DNA of 64,000 bases from DATLGB01 sp963726825 (GTDB taxonomy: Bacteria; Actinomycetota; Thermoleophilia; Solirubrobacterales; Solirubrobacteraceae), in contig CAVSDT010000002.1 of NCBI GenBank assembly GCA_963726825.1, positions 744,001-808,000 of the forward strand. The letters are read 5' to 3'. The notes under the pieces are model-generated. The model did no database searches. It was given only the letters and a program-made list of their open reading frames with translations, and had not been told where the DNA came from. Numbering within the stretch: position 1 is the first letter of the stretch; every line of letters begins with the position of its first letter. Positions 1-8,544 of the stretch are shown here, in pieces. The translations under genes were made by a program, and so were the position numbers.

Positions 1-2
1 TG

Positions 3-1391
3 CAGGATCCGGCGCGCCTGAGCGGCTGCCCGAACTTCGCCGACGAGGTGTGCCCCGCCCTGATCGGCGGCGCCGCCGGCGGGTACCTGCGCCCGCCGGG
101 CGTCGCGCTGCTGCGCCACGCCTCCGTCGCGACCTACGTCGACCGCATCAAGGTCCCCGTCCTGCTCGCCCAGGGCCAGTCCGACAACCTCTTCAACCTG
201 CAGGAGAGCCTCGCGACCTACCGCGCGCTGAAGGCGCAGGGGACGCCGGTGAAGCTCCTGTGGCGCTCGGCCGGGCACTCCGGCGGCGGGATCGGCAAGG
301 CCGAGAGCGACCCGGCCAACCCCGAGGGCGCCTACGAGAGCCGGATGGAGCTCGCCTGGCTCGATCACTGGCTCAAGGGCAAGGGCCCCAGGCCCGCGCT
401 GGACTTCTCCTTCCTGACGGACTGGATCACGCCGGAGGGGACCGACGCGGTGCGCGCCGTCGGCACCGCGCCCGCCTACCCCGCCGGCGGCGAGCGGCGG
501 CTGTTCTTGTCGGGGACCGACCGGCTCGTGACCGACCCGGCGGCGGTGGAGGCCGGCAGTGCCTCGATGGTCGCGCCCGGCCCGCTGCCGCTGAGCGCGG
601 GCGGGGGCGTCATCAACCCCGGCGACAAGACGGCGGAGGGGCAGGCGACGTCGGTCTCCTGGGACCTGCCGCTGGACGCCGACGTCGACGTCGTCGGCCC
701 GCCGCGGCTGACCGTCCGCCTCGACGCGCCGGCGTTCGCCGCCTTCGCAGGCGACGGCGAGCCCGCCAACGACCTCGTCCTCTTCGGCAAGCTCTACGAC
801 GTCGACGACCACGGGGCGCGGCTGATCCGCAACCTCGTCTCCGCCGTGCGCGTCAGCGACCTCGGCGGCCCCGTGACGATCGAGCTGCCGGGCATCGTCC
901 ATCGCTTCCCCAAGGGCCACGCGCTTCGCCTGACGCTCGCGACGAGCGAGCTCACCTACCGCGGGTCGCTCGGCGTCGGGACCGTCGCCGTGCCGACCGG
1001 CCCTGACGCCCCCGGGGTGCTCACCCTGCCGACGGTGGACGCCCCGACGGGCGCGCCCGGCAGCGGGCCCGGCGGGACCACGCCGTTCGGGACCACGAAG
1101 GCCAAGCGCCAGGCGAAGGTCCGCCGCGCCGCCGTGCTCCCGCGCCGCATCGCCCGCCGCTGCGGCGCGCGCCGGGTGCTGCGGCTGCGGCTGCGCGCGC
1201 CCAGGACGCTGCGCTCCGCCCGGGTCCGGATCGGCTCGCGGACGCTGCGGATCCCCGCCCGCCGCCTCGGGCGCCGCATCGTGGTGCGCAAGCTCCCGCG
1301 CACGCGCTTCCGCGTCGTCGCGACCGCCCGCACCACCACCGGTGCGCTGCGTCGCAACGCCCGCACCTACCGCCGCTGCACGCGCCGTTGA
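3..1391 (+). CDS. CocE/NonD (X-Pro dipeptidyl-peptidase S15-like) hydrolase, 5' truncated
   Basis: The reading frame is open to the left edge, so the N-terminus and the nucleophile Ser region lie outside the window. What remains is the end of an alpha/beta-hydrolase domain with the acid residue in GQSDNLF and the catalytic His in SAGHSGGG, followed by a beta-rich X-Pro dipeptidyl-peptidase C-terminal domain (about codons 140-340). Enzymes of this family cleave acyl esters or amides; the substrate cannot be read from this part. The last ~95 residues are a very Arg-rich tail after a Gly/Pro/Thr linker, a style seen in exported proteins of Solirubrobacterales-like bacteria (inference). The gene is followed by a hairpin at 1398-1431. 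Confidence 0.85.
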   Translation, partial: QDPARLSGCPNFADEVCPALIGGAAGGYLRPPGVALLRHASVATYVDRIKVPVLLAQGQSDNLFNLQESLATYRALKAQGTPVKLLWRSAGHSGGGIGKAESDPANPEGAYESRMELAWLDHWLKGKGPRPALDFSFLTDWITPEGTDAVRAVGTAPAYPAGGERRLFLSGTDRLVTDPAAVEAGSASMVAPGPLPLSAGGGVINPGDKTAEGQATSVSWDLPLDADVDVVGPPRLTVRLDAPAFAAFAGDGEPANDLVLFGKLYDVDDHGARLIRNLVSAVRVSDLGGPVTIELPGIVHRFPKGHALRLTLATSELTYRGSLGVGTVAVPTGPDAPGVLTLPTVDAPTGAPGSGPGGTTPFGTTKAKRQAKVRRAAVLPRRIARRCGARRVLRLRLRAPRTLRSARVRIGSRTLRIPARRLGRRIVVRKLPRTRFRVVATARTTTGALRRNARTYRRCTRR

Positions 1392-1397
1392 CGGGGT

Positions 1398-1431
1398 CCG
1401 TCCCTGGCCCGGTGAAGTGGGGCCCGGACGG
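1398..1431 (+). terminator. Hairpin after the S15-type hydrolase gene
   Basis: Outer arms CCGTCC/GGACGG and inner arms GGCCC/GGGCC enclose a 9-base loop, starting 7 bases after the stop codon. There is no T run, which is common for terminators in very GC-rich actinobacteria. It separates this gene from the next one, which has its own -10 box. Confidence 0.5.
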
Positions 1432-1443
1432 GTGCAGCGGCGC

Positions 1444-1449
1444 TAGCCT
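1444..1449 (+). promoter_or_regulatory. -10 box (TAGCCT) for a leaderless gene
   Basis: TAGCCT lies exactly 7 bases before the ATG at 1457, so transcription would start at or next to the start codon. No Shine-Dalgarno sequence is present. The same spacing recurs at many first genes in this window. Confidence 0.5.
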
Positions 1450-1456
1450 CCGGCTG

Positions 1457-2530
1457 ATGTCGCGACGCCCCGGTGTGCTCGTTTCCGCGCTCGTCGCGCT
1501 GACCGTCCTCGTCTTCGCGGCGCCCGCGGGCGCCGCCGCCCGCCAGGTCCCGTGGGCCGGCGTGATGGTGGACGGGCCCGTCATCGAGCCCACGACCGAC
1601 TACGACGACCAGTGGACCGCGATGCGCGCCGCGCACCTCGGCAACGTCCGCCTGGCCTTCTACTGGCCGCAGCTCGAGCCCTTCCCGGGTGGCTTCGACT
1701 TCACCCCCACCGACAACCTCGTCGCCAAGGCCGCGGGCAGCGGCCTCCAGGTCCTGCCGGTCGTCCTGCGCACGCCGGAGTGGGCCGCCAAGAACCGAAA
1801 GAAGGACGGGTCCCCGCCGAAGAAGGCGACGTCGATCCAGCCGCTGATGAAGGCGCTGATCGCGCGGTACGGCCCCGCCGGCACGTTCTGGACCGAGCAC
1901 CCCGAGTTCCGCAAGCTGCCGCTGCGCGACTGGCAGGTCTACAACGAGCCCGAGCTCAAGCCGTACTGGAACGACAAGCGCTGGGCCAAGGGCTACGTCA
2001 AGGTCCTGGCCGCCGCCAACAAGGCGATCAAGTCGGCCGACCCGGGTGCCCGCACGATCCTCGCCGGCCTGACGAACCAGTCCTGGGCCGACCTCGCGCA
2101 GGTCTACAAGGCCGGCGGCCGCAAGCACTTCGACGCCGCCGCACTGCACATCTACACCTCCGACGCCAAGGGCGTGGGCATCGTCGCCAAGCGCGCGCGA
2201 CAGGTGATGAAGCGCAACGGCGACAAGCGCAAGCCGATCTGGCTGACGGAGGTCACCTGGCCCTCGTCGAAGGGCAAGCGCCCGGGCGCCCGCCCGTGGG
2301 AGACCTCCGAGCGCGGTCAGGCGCAGAAGGTCCGCAAGGGCCTGCCCGCCCTCGCCCGCCTGCGCAAGAAGCTCAAGATCGACAAGGTCGTGTGGTACTC
2401 GTGGCTCACCGTCGAGGACCGCACCACCTGGCAGACCTACTCCGGCCTGCTGCGCCTGCGCAAGGGCAAGGTCGTCGCCGTGCCGGCGTTCAAGCGGTTC
2501 GCCGACGCGCTCAAGCGCCTCGCCGGCTAG
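1457..2530 (+). CDS. Secreted clan GH-A glycoside hydrolase
   Basis: A 357-residue protein with a Sec signal peptide (basic MSRRP, hydrophobic core to about residue 25, AGAAA cleavage region). The mature part is a cellulase/GH39-like TIM barrel: the acid/base Glu164 sits in VYNEPEL and the likely nucleophile Glu265 in WLTEVTW, the usual beta-4 and beta-7 positions of clan GH-A. It should hydrolyse a polysaccharide or glycoside outside the cell; substrate not predictable. Basic residues are frequent throughout. The ATG at 1457 is chosen because the signal peptide begins there and a -10 box precedes it by 7 bases; a longer in-frame GTG would remove the signal peptide. The stop abuts the stop of the convergent next gene with no spacer. 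Confidence 0.8.
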   Translation: MSRRPGVLVSALVALTVLVFAAPAGAAARQVPWAGVMVDGPVIEPTTDYDDQWTAMRAAHLGNVRLAFYWPQLEPFPGGFDFTPTDNLVAKAAGSGLQVLPVVLRTPEWAAKNRKKDGSPPKKATSIQPLMKALIARYGPAGTFWTEHPEFRKLPLRDWQVYNEPELKPYWNDKRWAKGYVKVLAAANKAIKSADPGARTILAGLTNQSWADLAQVYKAGGRKHFDAAALHIYTSDAKGVGIVAKRARQVMKRNGDKRKPIWLTEVTWPSSKGKRPGARPWETSERGQAQKVRKGLPALARLRKKLKIDKVVWYSWLTVEDRTTWQTYSGLLRLRKGKVVAVPAFKRFADALKRLAG

Positions 2531-5494
2531 TCAGCCCGCGAGCCGCTTGCGTGCTGCGGCCGTCAGCGGCCGGTAGCCGCGCGAGGTGCGATGCAGCACC
2601 CGCTCGCCGTCCGGCGCCGGGATGCCCTCCGCACGCAAGGGCCGCACGTCGGGGCGGTACCAGCTCGTGACGGGGATCTCGTCGAGCACGCGCACGATCA
2701 CGGGCTGGACGGCCTCCTCGAGGGCCTTCATCGCACGGGTGACGGCCTTCGGGTCGAGGCTCGCGCCGCGCCGCAGGGAGACCGCGGCGACGAGCAGCTC
2801 GTCGCCGCCGGCGTCCTTGTCCGGCACGCCGTAGGCGACCGCGAGGTCGACGGCGTCCAGCTGGGCCAGCGCCACCCGGGCGCCGGACGGAGCGACGTGG
2901 GCGTCGCTGGTCGGCACGAGCGTGTCGATCGGGTCCAGGAACCAGAAGTCGCCGTCGGCGTCCTCCACGAACAGGTCGCCCGTCGCGACCCACGCATCGT
3001 CGCGGCGGAAGACGGAGCGCAGGCCGCGCTCGGCCGCGGCCCGCGACGCCGGGTCGGTGCGGGCGAGCAGCATGCCCGGCTCGCCGCGCGAGCACTGGCG
3101 GGCGAACCCGGTCGGCCCGATCTCGAGGCGCGAGTGGTCGACGTCCCACGCGGCCACGCGCACCTCGGCGGCGCCCGGCAGCGGGCGCCCGACCGAGCCC
3201 GCCTTGGCGCTGCGCAGGTTGACGAGGATCGCCTCGCCCTCGACGGAGGCGTAGAACTCGAGCACGCGGGCGGGCTCGAAGCGACGCTGCACGCGCTCCC
3301 ACAGCCCCGACGGCATGCCCGAGCCCACGAGCAGGCGCAGGGCATGCCCGCGCTCGGCCGGGTGCGGCGGGGCGTCGACGAGCGCCCGCAGCATCGTCCA
3401 CGTGTAGGAGGCGACGGTGACGCCGTAGCGGCGGGTCTCGACCCAGAACGTGTCCGGGTCGTAGCCGTCGGCCAGCGCGATGCGGGCGCCGCCCGCGATC
3501 GCCCCACCGAGGCTCATCAGCAGCGACGAGGAGTGATACAGCGGCGTGTCGCAGTAGACGGTGTCGGCCTCCGTGAGGGCGGCGGAGGAGGCCATGCCGA
3601 ACGCCGACAGCGCCCAGCGCCCGTTGGTGAGGCGGTTGGCGCGCGTCCCTGCGCCGGAGCCGGTGAAGAGGATGAACGCGAGGTCGCGCGCAAGCCCGGG
3701 GTTGGGCCGGTACCAGCCCGGGACCGTGACGGACTCCGGGTCGATGCGCTCCATGTCGATGACCTGGCCGCCGAGGTCGCGCTCCTGCGCGCCGCCGCCG
3801 AGCACGAGGACGGGCAGGCCGGTGGCGACGGCGCGGTCGCGGTGCTCGGGGTCGGCGACGACACGGGTGGCGGCGCCCATCCGGCTCTCGAGCGCCGGGT
3901 CCCCGTCCGGGCGCAGCAGGACGGCGACGGCGCCGATGCGGTTGAGCGCCGCGACGAGGACGAGCGCGGAGGGCCGGGTGGCCATCAGCACCGCGACGTG
4001 CTCGCCCTGGCGCACGCCGAGGGACAGGAGGCCCGCGACGACGGAGTCGACGCGGTGCTTGCCGGCGGCGTGGGTGTGCGCCCGGTCCTCGAAGAGGAAC
4101 ATCACCCCGCTCGGGGTGCGCCCGGCCTGCTCGTCCAGCAGGCCGGCGAGCGAGATGCGCGTGGTGGTGGAGATGCGCCCGAGGCGGCTGAGGCGCGGGA
4201 GGTTGGCGCCGGACTGACGGGCGAGGGTGCGCAGGCCCTTGACGGTCCGCGTGGCCGAGCTCGACGCGGCGCGCGCGAGCCCGATGCCGGCCTCGAGCGC
4301 CAGCTCGGCGGTGGTCTCCCCGTCGGTGGACGCGATCTCGACCTCGCCCGCGAGGACCTCGGCCGCGGGCCTGACGAGCTCGGGGCGCTCGCCCGCGCGG
4401 TCGCCGTCCAGCCAGGCCGCCCAGGCGGCGACGGTCGGCCAGGTCAGGCGCTGCGCGGTGGAGCCGACGACGAGGCCGAAGTGGCCGGCGCGCAGCGTCG
4501 TCTCGAAGATCTCCGCGCGCGGGGCGGCGCGCTCGATCGCCCGCACGCCGGCGGCGGGGGCGATCTCGTCCACCTCGCCGACGAAGGAGAGGATCGGCAC
4601 GTCGATGTCGGCGAGCGTCACGAGCCGCTCGTCGATGACGAAGCCGCCTTCGAGCATCCGGTTGTGGGCGATGAACTGGCGCAGGAAGTCCGCGAGGGCA
4701 GGTCCCGGCCAGGCGACCCAGCCGTCGGCCTCCAGGAAGCGGCGCTGGCGCTCGCGCGGCAGCAGCGCCTCGCGGTCGTGCAGCTGCTTGAGGAAGTCCA
4801 GCCGCTGTCGCAGGGACTTGGCTGGGTCCAGGAGGCGGAAGCCGGTGCGCGACGCCCAGGCGGGCAGCATCCAGCCCCCCACGAGCGGGCTCGCCGCCAG
4901 CGCCTCGGCGAGCCAGCCGGCGACGTCCGGCGGGATGCCGAGCGGCATGTTGCCGCCGAGGTCGACCGGGCTGCCGAACGTGATCACGGAGGCGATGCCG
5001 GCGTTGCGGCGGAACGCGGCGGCCTGGTAGCAGAACATGCCGCCCTGGCTGTAGCCGCCCAGGTGGACGTCGCGATTCGTCACCGCGCGCACCTGGTCGA
5101 CGGCGTGCGAGAGGCCCATCACGTGGTCGGCGAGGTCGCGCTCCAGGCCGCCGGCCTCGCGGTCGGGCTTGCCGAAGTCGATCACCCACGGGTCGGCGCC
5201 GGCCTCGTGCAGCACGCCGACGGCGGTCGCGGAGGGGGAGACGTCGTAGACGTCGGCGTCGATCATCATGGGCGGGACGAGCACGACCGGGGCCGCGTCG
5301 GCGGGGACGTCATCGGGGAAGTAGCGCCGCAGCCGGTACACGCGCTCGGTCGCCATCACGTCGTAGGGCGAGGGCTCCTCGCCCGTGTCCAGGCCGCCGA
5401 AGCGCGCGATCTCGAGCGCGTTCTGCGCCGCGGCCCGCCCACGGGCGACGGGTGCGGTCAACAAGGAGACGAAGGGCGCGGACACGGCCGCCAT
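2531..5494 (-). CDS. Fusion of PhaC-like alpha/beta hydrolase and AMP-binding (acyl-CoA synthetase-like) domain
   Basis: A 987-residue two-domain protein. Residues ~1-380 resemble polyhydroxyalkanoate-synthase-type hydrolases, with a nucleophile elbow GYSQGG (Ser149; true PHA synthases carry Cys here) and VGEVDE and GHFG segments for the acid and His. Residues ~450-985 are an adenylate-forming domain: the loop FTGSGAGTRAN, the FYASVEGE region and the WVATGDL motif align with acyl-CoA synthetases, but the P-loop is degenerate and the C-terminal GK lysine motif is replaced by IPVTSWYRPD. Similar ~980-residue fusions annotated as acyl-CoA synthetases occur in mycobacteria and relatives (family knowledge). 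A role in lipid or polyester metabolism is inference. It is divergent from a TetR regulator across 56 bases, so regulation by that protein is likely. Confidence 0.85.
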   Translation of the reverse strand: MAAVSAPFVSLLTAPVARGRAAAQNALEIARFGGLDTGEEPSPYDVMATERVYRLRRYFPDDVPADAAPVVLVPPMMIDADVYDVSPSATAVGVLHEAGADPWVIDFGKPDREAGGLERDLADHVMGLSHAVDQVRAVTNRDVHLGGYSQGGMFCYQAAAFRRNAGIASVITFGSPVDLGGNMPLGIPPDVAGWLAEALAASPLVGGWMLPAWASRTGFRLLDPAKSLRQRLDFLKQLHDREALLPRERQRRFLEADGWVAWPGPALADFLRQFIAHNRMLEGGFVIDERLVTLADIDVPILSFVGEVDEIAPAAGVRAIERAAPRAEIFETTLRAGHFGLVVGSTAQRLTWPTVAAWAAWLDGDRAGERPELVRPAAEVLAGEVEIASTDGETTAELALEAGIGLARAASSSATRTVKGLRTLARQSGANLPRLSRLGRISTTTRISLAGLLDEQAGRTPSGVMFLFEDRAHTHAAGKHRVDSVVAGLLSLGVRQGEHVAVLMATRPSALVLVAALNRIGAVAVLLRPDGDPALESRMGAATRVVADPEHRDRAVATGLPVLVLGGGAQERDLGGQVIDMERIDPESVTVPGWYRPNPGLARDLAFILFTGSGAGTRANRLTNGRWALSAFGMASSAALTEADTVYCDTPLYHSSSLLMSLGGAIAGGARIALADGYDPDTFWVETRRYGVTVASYTWTMLRALVDAPPHPAERGHALRLLVGSGMPSGLWERVQRRFEPARVLEFYASVEGEAILVNLRSAKAGSVGRPLPGAAEVRVAAWDVDHSRLEIGPTGFARQCSRGEPGMLLARTDPASRAAAERGLRSVFRRDDAWVATGDLFVEDADGDFWFLDPIDTLVPTSDAHVAPSGARVALAQLDAVDLAVAYGVPDKDAGGDELLVAAVSLRRGASLDPKAVTRAMKALEEAVQPVIVRVLDEIPVTSWYRPDVRPLRAEGIPAPDGERVLHRTSRGYRPLTAAARKRLAG

Positions 5495-5510
5495 CTTGTC
5501 AGCCCGCCGC

Positions 5511-5540
5511 TTGACACGCTGCCGGGCGCGATGCCACGCT
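5511..5540 (+). promoter_or_regulatory. Candidate promoter of the TetR gene with flanking repeats
   Basis: TTGACA at 5511-5516 and CACGCT at 5535-5540 are separated by 18 bases; the ATG follows 10 bases later. CACGCTGCC occurs twice here (from 5515 and from 5535), and GCCGGGC (5521-5527) is inverted as GCCCGGC (5541-5547). These repeats in the divergent spacer are a plausible operator for the TetR protein itself (inference). Confidence 0.45.
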
Positions 5541-5550
5541 GCCCGGCCTC

Positions 5551-6183
5551 ATGGCCACGATCCCCCACGCCACGGCACGGGCGCCGCGGATCGATCGCGC
5601 CGCCCGCCGCCGGCAGCTGCTCGACGCCGCCCGGCAGGTGCTCGAGGCCGAGGGCTACGCCGACATGGGCATGCGCGAGGTCGCCGCGGCCGCCGGGGTC
5701 AGTCCCGGGACGCTGTACACGTACTTCCCCAGTCGGGAGGGCCTGTTCGCGGTCCTCTACGCGGAGCGGCTGGACCGCTTCACCGAGCAGATCGGCCCCG
5801 TCGCGGCCGAGGCGACCGACCTGCGGGTGCTCCTGCGCGCGATCGCGGACGCCTACACGCCGATGTATCGCATCTACGCCCGTGAGCTCAGTCCGTGGAC
5901 GGCGCGCTCCGGCGGCGGCCTGCACCCGGACGTGGCGGCCGAGCTCGTGGCGTCCGCCACGGCCGCCCTGGCGACGGTCACCGACGGCGTCAACCGGCTC
6001 GTCCCGGGGGAGATGGGCAGCGTCGCGCACTCGGCGATGTGGGCGATGCTGACCGGCCTGGCCGACCGCGTGACCGGCGCGCGGGCCCGCCTGGTGCCGA
6101 TCGACTGGGACGACCTGGCCGACACGGCCGTCGAGCTGCTGGCGGCCGGCCTCGAGGCCGCGGCCGGCCGCGGCGGCTGCTAG
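5551..6183 (+). CDS. TetR/AcrR family transcriptional regulator
   Basis: A 210-residue regulator. Residues ~15-65 form the TetR DNA-binding domain: helix entry QLLDAARQVLEAEGY followed by the turn-recognition segment VAAAAGVSPGTLYTYFPSREGL. The C-terminal ligand domain is Ala-rich and unassigned. TetR proteins usually repress adjacent or divergent genes and release DNA on ligand binding. The divergent neighbour is the hydrolase/AMP-binding fusion, so an acyl-type ligand is a reasonable guess, not shown. The stop shares the bases CTAG with the convergent hydrolase gene. Confidence 0.9.
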   Translation: MATIPHATARAPRIDRAARRRQLLDAARQVLEAEGYADMGMREVAAAAGVSPGTLYTYFPSREGLFAVLYAERLDRFTEQIGPVAAEATDLRVLLRAIADAYTPMYRIYARELSPWTARSGGGLHPDVAAELVASATAALATVTDGVNRLVPGEMGSVAHSAMWAMLTGLADRVTGARARLVPIDWDDLADTAVELLAAGLEAAAGRGGC

Positions 6184-7214
6184 CCCAGCTCGGCGCGGAT
6201 CACGCCGGCGAGCTGCGCGACGGCGTCCCGGCTCGAGCGCGCGCCCGTCTGGTTGAGGAAGCCATGAAGGAGCGGGTGGCGCTGCGCGGTCACCGCGACC
6301 CCGGCGTCGCGCAGCCGCGCCGCGTAGGCCTCGCCCTCGTCGCGCAGCGGGTCCGCCAGCGCCGTCGCCACGTGGGCCGGGGCGGCGCCGGCGACGTCGG
6401 CGCCGATCACCGCCACGCGCGGGTCCGACCACGCCGCCCGGTCCGTGCCCGCGTACTGCTCGAAGTACCACTCCATCGCTTCGTGGGTGAGGGAGAAGCC
6501 GTCGGCGAACGTCGCGTAGGAGGCGTGGGCGCCCGGCACGTCGCAGACGGGGTACAGCAGCAGCTGCCAGCAGGGCGCCGGTGCGGCCCCGTCGCGGGCG
6601 GCGAGGGCGACGGCCGCGGCGAGGTTGCCGCCCGCGGAGTCCCCGCCGACGGCAATCCGTCCCGCCACGGCCCCGAAGGCGGCCGGGTCGCCCGTGACGG
6701 CCGACCACGCCGCGAGCGCGTCCTCGAACGCGGCCGGGAACGGGTGCTCGGGCGCGAGCCGGTACTCGACGGAGGCGATCGCGACGCCCGAGCGCGCGGA
6801 CAGGAAGCGCAGGGCCGGGTCGTGGGTGTCGAGGTTGCGGTTCACCCACCCGCCGCCGTGCAGCCACACGAGCAGCGGGCCCGGACGACCGGCGCCCGGC
6901 GGGTGGTAGTGCCGGATCGCGATCGGGCCCGCGGGGCCCGGCACGGAGACTTGGGTGGCCTCGACCTCTGGGGCGAGGCGGGCGGCCATCGGCAGTCCCT
7001 GGGCGTTGGCCCTGGCGCGCGCGACCGCCACGGGGACCGGGTCACCTTCGGGTACGAGTCGCCCGAGGCGCGCGAGGGCGTAGGCCTCGGGTGCGAGGCC
7101 GGCCGCCGCGGCGGGCGGCGCGCCGGCGAGGGCGCGCAACAGCGGGGCGGGCAGCGACACGACCGCGCGGGCGAGCCGCCCGCTCAGGCCGGCGGCGATC
7201 AGGCCGCGGTCCAC
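6180..7214 (-). CDS. HSL-family alpha/beta hydrolase (esterase/lipase)
   Basis: A 344-residue esterase of the hormone-sensitive-lipase family: oxyanion motif HGGGW (119-123), nucleophile elbow GDSAGG (Ser193), then DPLRDEG and HPLLHGF supplying Asp and His. It should hydrolyse carboxylic esters of medium chain length. The GTG at 7214 is chosen because GGGAG lies 11 bases upstream and the family fold starts soon after. An ATG at 7288 with a perfect leaderless -10 (TAGCTT, 6 bases) is out of frame by one base; a missing G in the GGG of the upstream CGGGAG would join it to this frame, so the true protein may be about 25 residues longer (see findings). Confidence 0.8.
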   Translation of the reverse strand: MDRGLIAAGLSGRLARAVVSLPAPLLRALAGAPPAAAAGLAPEAYALARLGRLVPEGDPVPVAVARARANAQGLPMAARLAPEVEATQVSVPGPAGPIAIRHYHPPGAGRPGPLLVWLHGGGWVNRNLDTHDPALRFLSARSGVAIASVEYRLAPEHPFPAAFEDALAAWSAVTGDPAAFGAVAGRIAVGGDSAGGNLAAAVALAARDGAAPAPCWQLLLYPVCDVPGAHASYATFADGFSLTHEAMEWYFEQYAGTDRAAWSDPRVAVIGADVAGAAPAHVATALADPLRDEGEAYAARLRDAGVAVTAQRHPLLHGFLNQTGARSSRDAVAQLAGVIRAELG

Positions 7215-7294
7215 GGCGCGACGCGCTCCCGACGGGTCGCGGCCCCGGCGTCGAGGGGGCGGGGCGGCTCGCGCGGAACGGGATCCATGCGGGC

Positions 7295-7300
7295 AAGCTA
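7295..7300 (-). promoter_or_regulatory. -10 box (TAGCTT) upstream of the HSL esterase
   Basis: On the minus strand TAGCTT ends 6 bases before an ATG at 7286-7288, the spacing seen at many leaderless genes in this window. That ATG frame ends within 30 codons, overlapping the esterase start. Confidence 0.4.
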
Positions 7301-7380
7301 GCCGCGCCGGCGGTCGCCGGCGCGCGGCGTCGTCGACGGGCCCGGCTGCTGCGGCGCCGCGGAGCGGGTAAGCCGCCCTC

Positions 7381-7533
7381 GTGCGCCGTCGCCTGCTCGC
7401 CCCCGTCGCCATCGTGCTGATCGCCGCCGCGGTCGTCCTCGCGGTCGGCTCGCTCGTGCCGGACCTGTGGTGGCCCGGGCTGCTCGGGACCGTCGCCGCG
7501 GGCGCCTGGGCGCCGCAGCTCGTCCTGCTGGGC
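7381..7533 (+). other. N-terminal membrane segment of the alpha/beta hydrolase, separated by an apparent +1 frameshift
   Basis: From the GTG at 7381 the frame encodes a basic start (MRRR) and two hydrophobic stretches, then loses sense at ~7533. Dropping one G from the GGG at 7530-7532 joins it without a break to the next frame, giving LAVAGTLLALVALPARR, a third membrane helix leading straight into the hydrolase. TAAGCC lies 6 bases before the GTG. The segment is therefore probably the true N-terminus of the gene that follows. Confidence 0.55.
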
Positions 7534-7558
7534 GGTCGCGGGGACGCTGCTGGCGCTC

Positions 7559-8521
7559 GTGGCGCTCCCCGCCCGGCGCTCCCGCTGGCGGCCGGCGCTG
7601 GTGGGGCTCGGGCTGCTCGCGACGGCCGTCCACGTGCAGACGACCGTCCTGCAGGTGCGGGCGGCCGACCGCGCCGGTGCCTCGATCGACTGGAGCCGCG
7701 CGCTGCTGCTCAGCCGCACGGCCGCCCGGCCCGACAGCACCGTCACCTACGCCACGGTGGCCGGCGTCCCGCTGCGCCTCGACGTCCTCCGGCCGCCCGC
7801 CGGGGTCAGACGCCGGCGCGTCCCGGTCCTGCAGGTCCACGGCGGTGGGTTCACCGGCGGCAAGCGGACGTCGCAGCGCGCGGACGCCGCCGACCTCGCC
7901 CGCGCCGGCTACACGGTGCTCGCGATCGACTACCGCCTCGGCCCGTCGCCCACGTTCGACGCGTCGCCGGGCGACGTCGCGTGCGCCGCGGCCTGGACGG
8001 TCCGCCACGCGCGCGACCTCGACGTCGACCCGGCGCGGCTCGTCCTCTCCGGCGGATCGGCCGGGGCCGCGCTGGCGCTCCAGGTGGCCTACGGCGGCGC
8101 GCGGTCCTCCTGCGGCGGCACCGTGCCGCGGGTCGCGGCGGTGGTGGCCTACTACGGCGCGGTGGACCGCGCGCGCCGCTGGGCCGACGCGGGGGTGCTG
8201 CAGAAGACGGTGCGCCGCTACACCGCGAACTTCCTCGGTGGTCCGCCCGCGCGGCATCCCGCCCGCTACCGGGAGACGGAGCCGCTGGAGCTCGCCACGC
8301 GCGGCGCCCCGCGGACGCTGATCGTCACGGGCTCGGCCGATCACGTGGTGGGGACCGCCCCGCAGCGCGCGCTCGCCGCCCGGCTGCGCGAGCGCGGGAT
8401 CGCGCACGAGCTGGTGGTCGCGCCCCGGGCCGACCACGCGTTCAACGGCGTCGCGCCGTGGGGGATCCCGGCGCAGCAGGCCCGGGCAGCCGTGCGCCGC
8501 TTCCTCGCCGCGCCCGGATAG
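7559..8521 (+). CDS. Membrane-anchored alpha/beta hydrolase, intact reading frame (N-terminus frameshifted)
   Basis: As read, 320 residues from an internal GTG. The catalytic domain carries the oxyanion motif HGGGF, nucleophile elbow GGSAG, the acid in TGSADHV and the His in APRADHAFN, as in alpha/beta-hydrolase-3 / BD-FAE-like esterases. One membrane helix (ALVGLGLLATAVHVQTTV) precedes it, and two more are encoded just upstream in another frame. The unbroken gene would be about 380 residues with three N-terminal helices and an extracytoplasmic hydrolase. Function beyond ester hydrolysis is not predictable. It converges on the antiporter gene with 23 bases between stops. Confidence 0.75.
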   Translation: MALPARRSRWRPALVGLGLLATAVHVQTTVLQVRAADRAGASIDWSRALLLSRTAARPDSTVTYATVAGVPLRLDVLRPPAGVRRRRVPVLQVHGGGFTGGKRTSQRADAADLARAGYTVLAIDYRLGPSPTFDASPGDVACAAAWTVRHARDLDVDPARLVLSGGSAGAALALQVAYGGARSSCGGTVPRVAAVVAYYGAVDRARRWADAGVLQKTVRRYTANFLGGPPARHPARYRETEPLELATRGAPRTLIVTGSADHVVGTAPQRALAARLRERGIAHELVVAPRADHAFNGVAPWGIPAQQARAAVRRFLAAPG

Positions 8522-8544
8522 CCGGGTCCGGCGCCGCCTCGGCG

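Noticed and set aside
2591..6052. An 1153-codon plus-strand frame opposite the hydrolase/AMP-binding fusion
   Set aside because: Composition is typical of the antisense of a GC-rich gene; no domain or membrane pattern, while the minus strand has clear motifs.
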